DNA of 12,911 bases from the NCBI GenBank assembly GCA_964449175.1, contig CAYUYH010000054.1, positions 1 to 12,911 of the forward strand, given 5' to 3'. The stretch's first letter is position 1. Each line of letters opens with the position of its first letter. The stretch is from CAYUYH01 sp964449175. Its GTDB lineage: Bacteria; Planctomycetota; Phycisphaerae; SM23-33. Made by a program: the position numbers and the translations under genes. The notes under the pieces were generated by a model. The model saw only the letters and a program-made list of their open reading frames with translations, had not been told where the DNA came from and made no database searches. This document shows positions 1-5,826 of this stretch, piece by piece.

Positions 1-1
1 C

Positions 2-286
2 TTCAGCGCCGAGATCGCCAAGGCCAAGACGATTGTGTGGAACGGCCCGATGGGCGTGTTCGAGCGGGCGGAGTACGCCGCCGGCACGAAGGCCATCGCC
101 GAGGCCGTCGCCGCCGCGACCGGCGCCGGGGCTGTCAGCGTGATCGGCGGGGGCGACTCGGCCGCGGCCGTCGAGCAGATGGGCCTGGACGACAAGATGA
201 CGCACATCTCCACCGGCGGAGGCGCGAGCCTGGAATACCTCGAAGGCCGACCCATGCCTCCACTGGAGGTCCTGGACACCATGTAG
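2..286 (+). CDS. pgk: Phosphoglycerate kinase, C-terminal part (5' truncated by window)
   Basis: Phosphoglycerate kinase transfers phosphate between 1,3-bisphosphoglycerate and ADP in cytoplasmic glycolysis and gluconeogenesis. Only the last 94 or so codons lie in the window; the frame is open from base 2, so the start is off the left edge. The visible part matches the nucleotide-binding C-terminal domain: the WNGPMGVFE block, the glycine-rich GGGDSAAAV loop, and the HISTGGGASLEYLEG motif that ends most PGKs. The stop is TAG. An internal GTG at 35 reads as the Val of the conserved IVWNGPMG and is not a start. It lies 50 nt before rpe on the same strand, which suggests a shared transcript. Family identity is very secure. 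Confidence 0.96.
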   Translation, partial: FSAEIAKAKTIVWNGPMGVFERAEYAAGTKAIAEAVAAATGAGAVSVIGGGDSAAAVEQMGLDDKMTHISTGGGASLEYLEGRPMPPLEVLDTM

Positions 287-336
287 GCCGAAAGGCGAGG
301 GCGACCTTCGCCGGGCGAGGCGCGAACAGGTACGGC

Positions 337-1035
337 ATGAAGCATAAGCGCGGAAACCCCTGGAAGCAGTTGCCGGCCGGGGCGCTGATCGCCCCGTCGC
401 TGCTGGCGTGCAACTTCGCCCACGCCGGGCAGGACATCGACCAGGCTATCGCCGGCGGGGGCGACGTGCTGCACGTGGACATCATGGACGCGCACTTCGT
501 GCCCAACCTGTCGATGGGGCCGGGCTTCGTGAAGTCCATCCGCAAGTACACCGACCACCCGCTCGACGTGCACATAATGGTCACGGACCCTGCCTACTAC
601 GTCGAGCGCTTCGCCGAGGCCGGGGCCGACAGCATAACCTTCCACGTAGAGGCGACCGACCAGGCGGGCAAGCTGATCGACCGCCTGCACTCCCTCGGCC
701 TGGGCGCGGGCATCACGCTCCGCCCGAGCACGGACGTCGAGCTGCTCAAGCCCCACCTCGACGCCGTCGACATGGTGCTCGTGATGACCGTCGAGCCGGG
801 CTACGGCGGCCAGGAGTTCATGGACGATATGCTGGCCAGGATCGCCCAGTTGCGCAGCCTGCTGGACGCTGTGCAGCGTCTGGAGGTGGACGGCGGAATC
901 AACCCCGCCACAGCGCCCCTGTGCCGCAAGGCCGGGGCGGACGTCTTCGTGGCCGGGGAGAACGTCTTCGGCTCAGGCGACATTCCCGCAGCCATGCGGG
1001 CGCTTAGGCAGGCCCTCGACGCCGCGGGCGCATAG
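337..1035 (+). CDS. rpe: Ribulose-phosphate 3-epimerase
   Basis: Interconverts D-ribulose 5-phosphate and D-xylulose 5-phosphate in the pentose phosphate (or Calvin) pathway; cytoplasmic TIM barrel. The 232-residue product is normal length (family about 215-230). Family landmarks occur in order: APSLLACNF (16-26) with Ser21, LHVDIMDAHFVPNLSMGP (45-62) with metal ligands His46 and Asp48, HIMV (79-82) with His79, VEPGYGGQEF (152-161) in the phosphate-binding region, and VDGGI (184-188) with catalytic Asp185. The same frame stays open upstream through pgk, but homology begins at about residue 15, and ATG 337 is the last reasonable start before it. The ribosome-binding site is weak (acagg). It follows pgk by 50 nt and precedes the phosphatase-like gene by 26 nt, probably in one operon. 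Confidence 0.95.
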   Translation: MKHKRGNPWKQLPAGALIAPSLLACNFAHAGQDIDQAIAGGGDVLHVDIMDAHFVPNLSMGPGFVKSIRKYTDHPLDVHIMVTDPAYYVERFAEAGADSITFHVEATDQAGKLIDRLHSLGLGAGITLRPSTDVELLKPHLDAVDMVLVMTVEPGYGGQEFMDDMLARIAQLRSLLDAVQRLEVDGGINPATAPLCRKAGADVFVAGENVFGSGDIPAAMRALRQALDAAGA

Positions 1036-1061
1036 CTCGTCGCGTCGAGCGAGGAGGACGA

Positions 1062-1658
1062 GTGGCCAAGCTGTTCGTCATTCAAAGAGGCAAGACGATC
1101 TGGCAGGACGAAGGCCGGTTCGAGGCCGCCGCCGGCGTGCCGCTTTCGGCCGAAGGCGCCGCCGCGGTCAAGAAGGCTGCCAAGGTCCTTGCGACCGAGA
1201 AGATATCGGTCGTCTACGCCGGCAGCACCGAGGCGGAGCGCCAGACGGCTGAGCTTGCGGCGGGCGTGCTGGCCGCGAAGGTGAAGGCAAACGCGGACCT
1301 GTCGGAGTATGATTATGGGCTGTGGCAGGGCCTGACGACCGCGGAGGTCCGCAAGCGCCAGCCGCACATATACCGCCAGTGGAAGGCCGACCCCGCCAGC
1401 GTGCATCCGCCTGGGGCTGAGACGCTGGCCGACGCCCGCCGGCGCCTGTGCCGCGGGCTGCTGGAAATTCTCAAGCGGCGGGGCAAGGGCAAGCGCCTGG
1501 TGGTGCTTGGCCCGGTGGCGATGGGCCTGCTGCGGTGTGTGCTGGACGGCGCGAAGAGCGAAGAGCTGTGGAAGAACGTGGATGACGGTCCGACCTACGC
1601 GAGCTACGAGGTGACCGCCGAGATGCTCCGCGACGGGAAACGAAATGGCAGAGACTGA
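1062..1658 (+). CDS. Histidine-phosphatase (phosphoglycerate-mutase-like) superfamily protein, probably catalytically inactive
   Basis: A 198-residue protein with the overall pattern of the histidine phosphatase superfamily (cobC/PhoE/GpmB-like). The N-terminal strand and P-loop-like segment read LFVIQRGKTIW (4-14), followed by VYAGSTEAERQTAEL (51-65), SEYDYGLWQGLT (81-92), PPGAETLADARRRL (116-129) and RLVVLGPVAMGLL (145-157). The defining RHG motif is QRG here, so the phospho-accepting His is Arg9. The Arg of the usual SPLxRAxQTA block is replaced by Ala, and the second catalytic His near 150-151 is Gly/Pro. Only the Glu before GLWQG is kept. I infer a pseudoenzyme with a binding or regulatory role. 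The GTG start is set by a strong GAGGAGG at 1051-1057. Its 3' end overlaps accD by 14 nt, implying translational coupling. The fold family is fairly sure; the function is unknown. Confidence 0.8.
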   Translation: MAKLFVIQRGKTIWQDEGRFEAAAGVPLSAEGAAAVKKAAKVLATEKISVVYAGSTEAERQTAELAAGVLAAKVKANADLSEYDYGLWQGLTTAEVRKRQPHIYRQWKADPASVHPPGAETLADARRRLCRGLLEILKRRGKGKRLVVLGPVAMGLLRCVLDGAKSEELWKNVDDGPTYASYEVTAEMLRDGKRNGRD

Positions 1659-2514
1659 CCGCGAAATAGGCACTCCGTACGACTTCTCCGCCTTCGAGGG
1701 TCCGGCGATCCGCAAGAAGCGCGACGTGCCGGACGGGCTGTGGATGCGGTGCCCGTCGTGCGAGAGCATGCTGTACCGCAAGGTCGTCGCCGAGAACATG
1801 GAGATATGCCCGCAGTGCGAGCATCATTTCCGCGTGCCCGCCCGCCGGCGCGTCGCCCAGCTCGCCGACACGGACACGTTCGAGGAGCTTTTCACCGAGT
1901 ACGCCCCAGCCGACCCGCTGGAGTTCAAGTGGGCGGGCAAGACGTTTGCCGACCGCATCCGCGAAGAGCAAACGAAGACCGGCAACACCGAGGCCGTCCT
2001 TACGGGCATCGCCTACATCAAGGGCCGGCGCGTCGCGCTCGGCGTGATGGACGGGGATTGGCTTATCGGCACGCTTGGCTCGGTCGTCGGCGAGAAGATC
2101 ACGCTGCTGGTCGAGCACGCCGCGGCGTGCTCGCTGCCGCTTATCATCGTGTGCACCTCCGGTGGGGCGAGGATGCACGAGGGCGCGCTGAGCCTGATGC
2201 AGATGGGCAAGACGTCAGCCGCCCTGGCCCGCCTGGACGACGCCGGCGGGCTTTATATCGCCGTCCTGGCCGACCCGACCACCGGCGGCATGACCGCCAG
2301 CTTCGCGATGCTCGCGGATATCACCATCGCCGAGCCCGCCGCGCTGATCGGCTTCGCCGGCGCGCGGGTCATCGCCAACACGATCAAGTCCGAGCTGCCC
2401 GAGGGGTTCCAGACGGCTGAGTTCCTGCTGGAGCACGGCTTCATCGACATGATCGTGCCCCGCAAGGACATGCGCAGCGAGCTGGCCAGGCTGATCGATT
2501 ACTGCTCGAAGTAG
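1645..2514 (+). CDS. accD: Acetyl-CoA carboxylase carboxyltransferase subunit beta
   Basis: Beta subunit of the carboxyltransferase that, with AccA, moves CO2 from biotin-BCCP to acetyl-CoA to form malonyl-CoA, the first step of fatty-acid synthesis. The 289-residue length is typical. The N-terminal four-cysteine zinc ribbon is intact (Cys36, Cys39, Cys55, Cys58). The crotonase-type core follows: GTLGSVVGEK (142-151), the oxyanion loop SGGARMHEG (172-180), SLMQMGKTSAAL (183-194), PTTGGMTASFAML (211-223) and GFAGARVI further on. ATG 1645 lies inside the last codons of the phosphatase-like gene, so translation is probably coupled. No accA, accB or accC is seen in the window. Identification is very secure. 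Confidence 0.96.
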   Translation: MAETDREIGTPYDFSAFEGPAIRKKRDVPDGLWMRCPSCESMLYRKVVAENMEICPQCEHHFRVPARRRVAQLADTDTFEELFTEYAPADPLEFKWAGKTFADRIREEQTKTGNTEAVLTGIAYIKGRRVALGVMDGDWLIGTLGSVVGEKITLLVEHAAACSLPLIIVCTSGGARMHEGALSLMQMGKTSAALARLDDAGGLYIAVLADPTTGGMTASFAMLADITIAEPAALIGFAGARVIANTIKSELPEGFQTAEFLLEHGFIDMIVPRKDMRSELARLIDYCSK

Positions 2515-2582
2515 TGGGCCATGACGGCCTTTACTGCTCAACCTGAAACCACGCCGCACCGCTCAAGGAGCTGCCGCAAGAA

Positions 2583-3686
2583 GTGAACGACGAACGAGCC
2601 GCCAAGCACCAAGCCGTCGCCGACTACCTCCAGGAGCACCGCTTAGGCGCGGTGGTGCTGGGGCGGCGGTGCAACTTCAGTTGGTACACCTGCGGGGCCC
2701 ACAACTATGTTGGCCAGGCCTGTGACGTTGGCAACAGCTGGCTGGTCGTCAGCCGCGACCGCGCGTGCGTGGTCACCAGCAACATCGAGTCGCCGCGCCT
2801 GCGCGACGAGGATCTGGCTGGGGCGGACATCGAGGTCGTCGAGTTTGACTGGCACGACGTTGCCGGGGCGGCCAATGCTACCCGCGGTATCGTCGGCGCC
2901 GCGCGCGTCGCAGCCGATGCCCCGCTGGCCGGTCTGGAGTCGCCGCTGCTGGGGGCGGACTTCGACCGCCTGCGGTGGGTTCTGTGCCCGGCGGAGATCG
3001 ACCGCTACCGCCGGCTGTGCGCGGACACCGTAGCTGCCGTGGAGTCCGTCGCTCGCGCCGCCAAGCGCAGGCGCAGCGAGTACAACCTCGCCGGGCGGCT
3101 GGCGGCGGCGCTGCTCGACAGGGGGTGCGTGCCCTGGACCATCCTGGTCGGCGCCGACGAGCGGGCTGAGATGTACCGCCACCCGCTGCCGACCGACAAG
3201 AAGGTGCGGGGGTACTTCATGCTCGTGGCCTGCGCCGAGCGCCACGGGCTGATCGCCAACTGCACGCGGCTGGCTTGTTTCGCCGCAGTGCCGGACGAGT
3301 TTGCCCGGCGGCACCAGGCGGTCGTGAACGTCGAGACGGCTATGATCGCCGCCACGCGGCCGGGGGCTACGCTGGCGGACGTATTCGAGCAGGCGCGGGC
3401 GGCCTATGCGGCCGGAGGATTCCCCGACGAGTGGCGGCGGCACCACCAGGGCGGCTCGTGCGGCTACCTGCCGCGTGAACTGAAGGCCGGGCCAAGCGTG
3501 AAAACCGCCATCCTCGCCGATCAGGGCTTCGCGTGGAACCCCTCCATCGCGGGCACGAAATCCGAAGACACCATTCTCTGCCGCCAATCCGGCTGCGAGG
3601 TGCTCGGCGCCGGCGGAGACTGGCCGACGATCGCCGGCCGATGGCGGGGTGTGGCGATCGCCCGTCCGGCGATCCTGGAGCTGTAG
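2583..3686 (+). CDS. M24 (Xaa-Pro aminopeptidase/creatinase-fold) family protein lacking most metal ligands
   Basis: A 367-residue protein with the two-domain layout of aminopeptidase P/prolidase relatives: an N-terminal creatinase-like domain (about 1-130) and a C-terminal pita-bread domain (about 138-345). Recognisable blocks are the helix beginning CPAEIDRYRRLC (135-146), LVACAERHGLIANCTR (214-229), HHQGG..GY (287-295), FAWNPSIAGTKSEDT (316-330) and a C-terminal strand. Against the M24 pattern of two Asp, one His and two Glu, the first Asp aligns with Val215, the second with Asn226, the GHG His falls in GGSCG, and the first Glu aligns with Asn319. Only Glu328 is clearly kept. A metal-dependent peptidase activity is therefore doubtful. 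The start is GTG with AAGGAG at 2565-2570, 12 nt away, which is rather long. It is 68 nt after accD and may share its transcript. Substrate and role are unknown. Confidence 0.8.
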   Translation: MNDERAAKHQAVADYLQEHRLGAVVLGRRCNFSWYTCGAHNYVGQACDVGNSWLVVSRDRACVVTSNIESPRLRDEDLAGADIEVVEFDWHDVAGAANATRGIVGAARVAADAPLAGLESPLLGADFDRLRWVLCPAEIDRYRRLCADTVAAVESVARAAKRRRSEYNLAGRLAAALLDRGCVPWTILVGADERAEMYRHPLPTDKKVRGYFMLVACAERHGLIANCTRLACFAAVPDEFARRHQAVVNVETAMIAATRPGATLADVFEQARAAYAAGGFPDEWRRHHQGGSCGYLPRELKAGPSVKTAILADQGFAWNPSIAGTKSEDTILCRQSGCEVLGAGGDWPTIAGRWRGVAIARPAILEL

Positions 3687-3698
3687 AGCAGTCTCGCG

Positions 3699-3712
3699 CT
3701 CGCCCTGGCGAG
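3699..3712. terminator. Small hairpin between convergent genes (possible weak terminator)
   Basis: CTCGC (3699-3703) and GCGAG (3708-3712) can form a 5-bp GC-rich stem around a 4-nt loop, inside the 36-nt gap between the stops of the M24-like gene and the phosphate transporter. The placement fits a bidirectional terminator, but neither side has a T-tract and the stem is short. Confidence 0.25.
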
Positions 3713-3722
3713 GTGTCGCAGC

Positions 3723-5453
3723 CTACGGGTCCGCCGCGCTTGCGATGGCGGCCCGGTCTTGCGAGGCGGTCTTGCTGACCTGCCCGTCCCACTGCAAGCC
3801 GCCTATGACGCCTTGCGCGACGTTGGTCAGATGGTCGCCGATCTTCTCCATGTTGTCGACGAAGTCGATGAAGAACACGCCCGCCAGGACGGAGCACGTA
3901 CCGTCGCTCAGGCGGCTGACATGGGCTCGGCGGTAGTCGATCTGAATCTCGTTGACGACCTTCTCGTGCTCCAGGACCGTTGCCGCCGCCTGGCGGTCGG
4001 ACGACTCGACGGCTGCCAGCACGCCGTCGAACATCTGACTGACTTCCATGCGAAGGCGCGCCAGCTCCTCGGAGGCTGCGTCGCTGAAAGCCTGTCCCTT
4101 CTCGATCTTTCGCTGGGCGATCTCTGCTATGTTCATCGCGTGGTCGCTCATGCGCTCGATGTCGTTGACGGTGTGCAGCAGCACCGGCAGCTCGCCGGCC
4201 GCCTCCGGGTCAAGCCGCCGCTGCGACAGCTCGATGAGGTAGCGCGTGATCTCGGTCTGGAATTGGTCGACGGCGTCCTCTTTCTGGGCGACCCGCGATG
4301 CAGCCGTGGCGTCATTTGCGAGGATGGCCGTGACGGCTAGGTCGACGGCGTCCTTGGCGGCCCGGCACATGCGGACGATCTCCCGCCGGGCCTGGTCGAT
4401 GGCCAGCGGGGGCGTCTCCAGCAGATGCCGCTCGAGCGTGACAGGCATCTGCTCGAGGTGCCGCGGGCGTGTCGGGAGGACCCTGATCACGAGCTTCTCC
4501 AGCAGGCCCACCATCGGCAGCATGGCGAACGCAGCCACGATGTTGAACATGCTGTGGGCAATGGCGATGTGGACCATGACGGTGCCCTTGGTCAGGGCAA
4601 ACGGAGAGATCAGCTCCACCAGGTCCACGTACCATCCGAGATAGATAAACGGCAGGACGATAGCCACGCCGATCACGTTGAACAGCGTGTGGCCCATTGC
4701 CGTCCGGCGGGCGACCAGGTTCGTCCGTGCGGCGGCGAGCTGTGCGGTGATGGTCGTGCCGATGTTGTCGCCGAGGACAAACGGGATGGCTACGCGAAGC
4801 GCCACGTCCCAATCAGTGCCAAAAGCTCCCGCGAACGCCAGCGCCTGGATCATCGCGATGGAGGCGGAGCTGCTCTGGACGAGCATGGTAATCGCCGTGC
4901 CGGCCAGGACGGCCAGGATAGGCTGATCACCGATGGCGATTAGCAGCTTTTCCACCCCCTCGCTCTCTGTCAGGCCGCCAAAGGCGTCCTTCATGTAGAA
5001 CATGCCGATGAACAGGATGCCGAACCCCAGGAGCACCTGCCCCAGGTGCTTCGTGCGAGGCTTCCTGGCCAGGACAGTGATCGCGAAGCCCACGCCCACC
5101 GCCGGCAGGGCATACTGGGTGATCTTGAAGACGCTGAGCACCGCCACCAGCCACGCGGTGAACGTCGTGCCGATGTTGGCGCCCAGGACGACGCACAGTG
5201 CCTGCCTCAGCGTAAGCAGGCCTGCGTTGACCAGGCCGACGACCATCACGGTCGTCGCGGAGCTGGACTGTATCAGGCAGGTCACGCCCGCGCCGACCAG
5301 CATGGCGATCAGCGACCAGCGGGTGATCTTCTCAAGGAGTCTGCGCAGGCTGTCTCCGGCAGCGCGCTTCAGCCCGTCGGAAAGCCTCCCCATTCCGAAA
5401 AGGAACAACCCCAGCCCGCCAACGGCGCCAAAGACAGTCTCCAACACATTCAT
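3723..5453 (-). CDS. Na+/Pi cotransporter family protein with C-terminal PhoU-like domain
   Basis: Inner-membrane sodium-dependent phosphate symporter of the NptA/PNaS type. The 576-residue product has two inverted-repeat transport modules, each with the signature serine motif: IQSSSATT (61-68) followed by GANIGTTFTA (91-100), and VQSSSASI (192-199) followed by GDNIGTTITA (228-237). Hydrophobic segments fill about residues 5-320. Residues from about 345 onwards form an alpha-helical, charged PhoU-like domain expected in the cytoplasm. This fusion is common in bacterial members and probably links transport to phosphate signalling or gating. ATG 5453 is preceded by a short AAAGG about 10 nt upstream. 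It is separated from the upstream ribonuclease gene by 373 nt with a good candidate promoter, so it is probably a monocistronic unit. Transport of phosphate is inferred from the family. Confidence 0.92.
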   Translation of the reverse strand: MNVLETVFGAVGGLGLFLFGMGRLSDGLKRAAGDSLRRLLEKITRWSLIAMLVGAGVTCLIQSSSATTVMVVGLVNAGLLTLRQALCVVLGANIGTTFTAWLVAVLSVFKITQYALPAVGVGFAITVLARKPRTKHLGQVLLGFGILFIGMFYMKDAFGGLTESEGVEKLLIAIGDQPILAVLAGTAITMLVQSSSASIAMIQALAFAGAFGTDWDVALRVAIPFVLGDNIGTTITAQLAAARTNLVARRTAMGHTLFNVIGVAIVLPFIYLGWYVDLVELISPFALTKGTVMVHIAIAHSMFNIVAAFAMLPMVGLLEKLVIRVLPTRPRHLEQMPVTLERHLLETPPLAIDQARREIVRMCRAAKDAVDLAVTAILANDATAASRVAQKEDAVDQFQTEITRYLIELSQRRLDPEAAGELPVLLHTVNDIERMSDHAMNIAEIAQRKIEKGQAFSDAASEELARLRMEVSQMFDGVLAAVESSDRQAAATVLEHEKVVNEIQIDYRRAHVSRLSDGTCSVLAGVFFIDFVDNMEKIGDHLTNVAQGVIGGLQWDGQVSKTASQDRAAIASAADP

Positions 5454-5502
5454 GCACGTAACCTTTCAGATCAGTCCGGCGATGTCAGGTATGCCGACCT
5501 TG

Positions 5503-5517
5503 GCCAGGGCCCCTGGC
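5503..5517. repeat. Perfect 15-nt palindrome with one central base
   Basis: GCCAGGG and CCCTGGC flank one base. It lies 50-64 nt upstream of the phosphate transporter start, within the predicted leader. It could be an operator or a small RNA hairpin (6 bp with a 3-nt loop), but such palindromes arise by chance in GC-rich DNA. Confidence 0.3.
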
Positions 5518-5586
5518 GTGCGGCGCGTTGGGGCCTCCGTCGGCCGGCTTGGGATCGGCCCGTGCGACTTGTCCCGCGAACGCACC

Positions 5587-5614
5587 TTGTCACAGGGTGG
5601 CTCTCCGTTGTCAC
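5587..5614. repeat. Direct repeat TTGTCAC x2, 21 bp apart
   Basis: Two identical heptamers, TTGTCAC, at 5587-5593 and 5608-5614 lie on the same DNA face (21 bp period). A one-mismatch copy (TTGTCCC) is at 5569-5575. They sit upstream of the phosphate transporter. The heptamer shares 5 of 7 bases with the enterobacterial Pho-box half site CTGTCAT, but the spacing is not the usual 11 bp, so any PhoB-like role is speculation. Confidence 0.25.
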
Positions 5615-5668
5615 CTGGCGGCCATTAACAGATGCGCGCAGAAGAAAGGGTGTCTACCGGCACATCCG

Positions 5669-5696
5669 CCTCGCGGGCGATAAGCCCGTGGCGAGG
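5669..5696. repeat. Inverted repeat (10-bp interrupted stem) at the predicted transporter transcript start
   Basis: CCTCG plus CGGGC (5669-5678) pair with GCCCG (5684-5688) and CGAGG (5692-5696) around a GATAA loop, with a 3-nt bulge (TGG). It lies directly next to the predicted -10 box at 5699-5704. It could be an operator, a 5' RNA stem-loop or a dispersed REP-type repeat. No T-tract follows on either strand, so it is not a typical terminator. Confidence 0.5.
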
Positions 5697-5698
5697 TG

Positions 5699-5727
5699 AA
5701 TATACCAAGGCATCCGTAGGAGTCCAA
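5699..5727 (-). promoter_or_regulatory. Sigma70-type promoter for the phosphate transporter
   Basis: On the minus strand, TTGGAC (5722-5727) and TATATT (5699-5704) are separated by exactly 17 bp. The -10 matches the consensus in 5 of 6 positions and is an AT-rich island in very GC-rich DNA. The predicted transcript start is near 5692, giving a leader of about 240 nt before ATG 5453. Confidence 0.55.
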
Positions 5728-5826
5728 GGGCTACCGCCGGAGATTCCGGCCAGATGCCGGCAGTGTGCCGCCCGAGCGATCCCGCCGATATAACTGCCGT
5801 CTTGGCAAAGGCTTGCGCGGTGGCCG

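Larger units (their letters stand above)
5454..5826. other. 373-nt intergenic region: predicted leader and promoter of the phosphate transporter
   Basis: No convincing coding frame is seen here. On the minus strand it holds a sigma70-type promoter (5699-5727) and then a predicted untranslated leader of about 240 nt leading to the transporter ATG. The leader contains an inverted repeat at its start (5669-5696), TTGTCAC direct repeats (plus-strand sense, 5587-5614) and a short perfect palindrome (5503-5517). I see no T-tract terminator behind the ribonuclease stop at 5827. I do not recognise a known riboswitch. Confidence 0.5.

Noticed and set aside
37..336. In-frame upstream extension of rpe through the pgk region
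   Set aside because: It overlaps pgk in another frame, is Arg/Gly-rich as expected for shifted GC-rich coding DNA, and has no epimerase homology. ATG 337 fits the family length.
801..1799. Long open frame on the minus strand opposite rpe, the phosphatase-like gene and accD
   Set aside because: Antisense to well-supported genes, with no recognisable domain and Arg/Ala/Leu-rich composition; a GC-rich shadow frame.
2516..2530. Short hairpin GGCC-ATGAC-GGCC with following TTTA after accD as a terminator
   Set aside because: Only a 4-bp stem (5 with a wobble pair) and three T; too weak to call, and the M24-like gene follows within 70 nt.
5730..5826. Rho-independent terminator after the Rne/Rng stop
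   Set aside because: Only short CCGG- or TGCC-type stems are seen and none is followed by a T-tract. The transcript end could not be placed.
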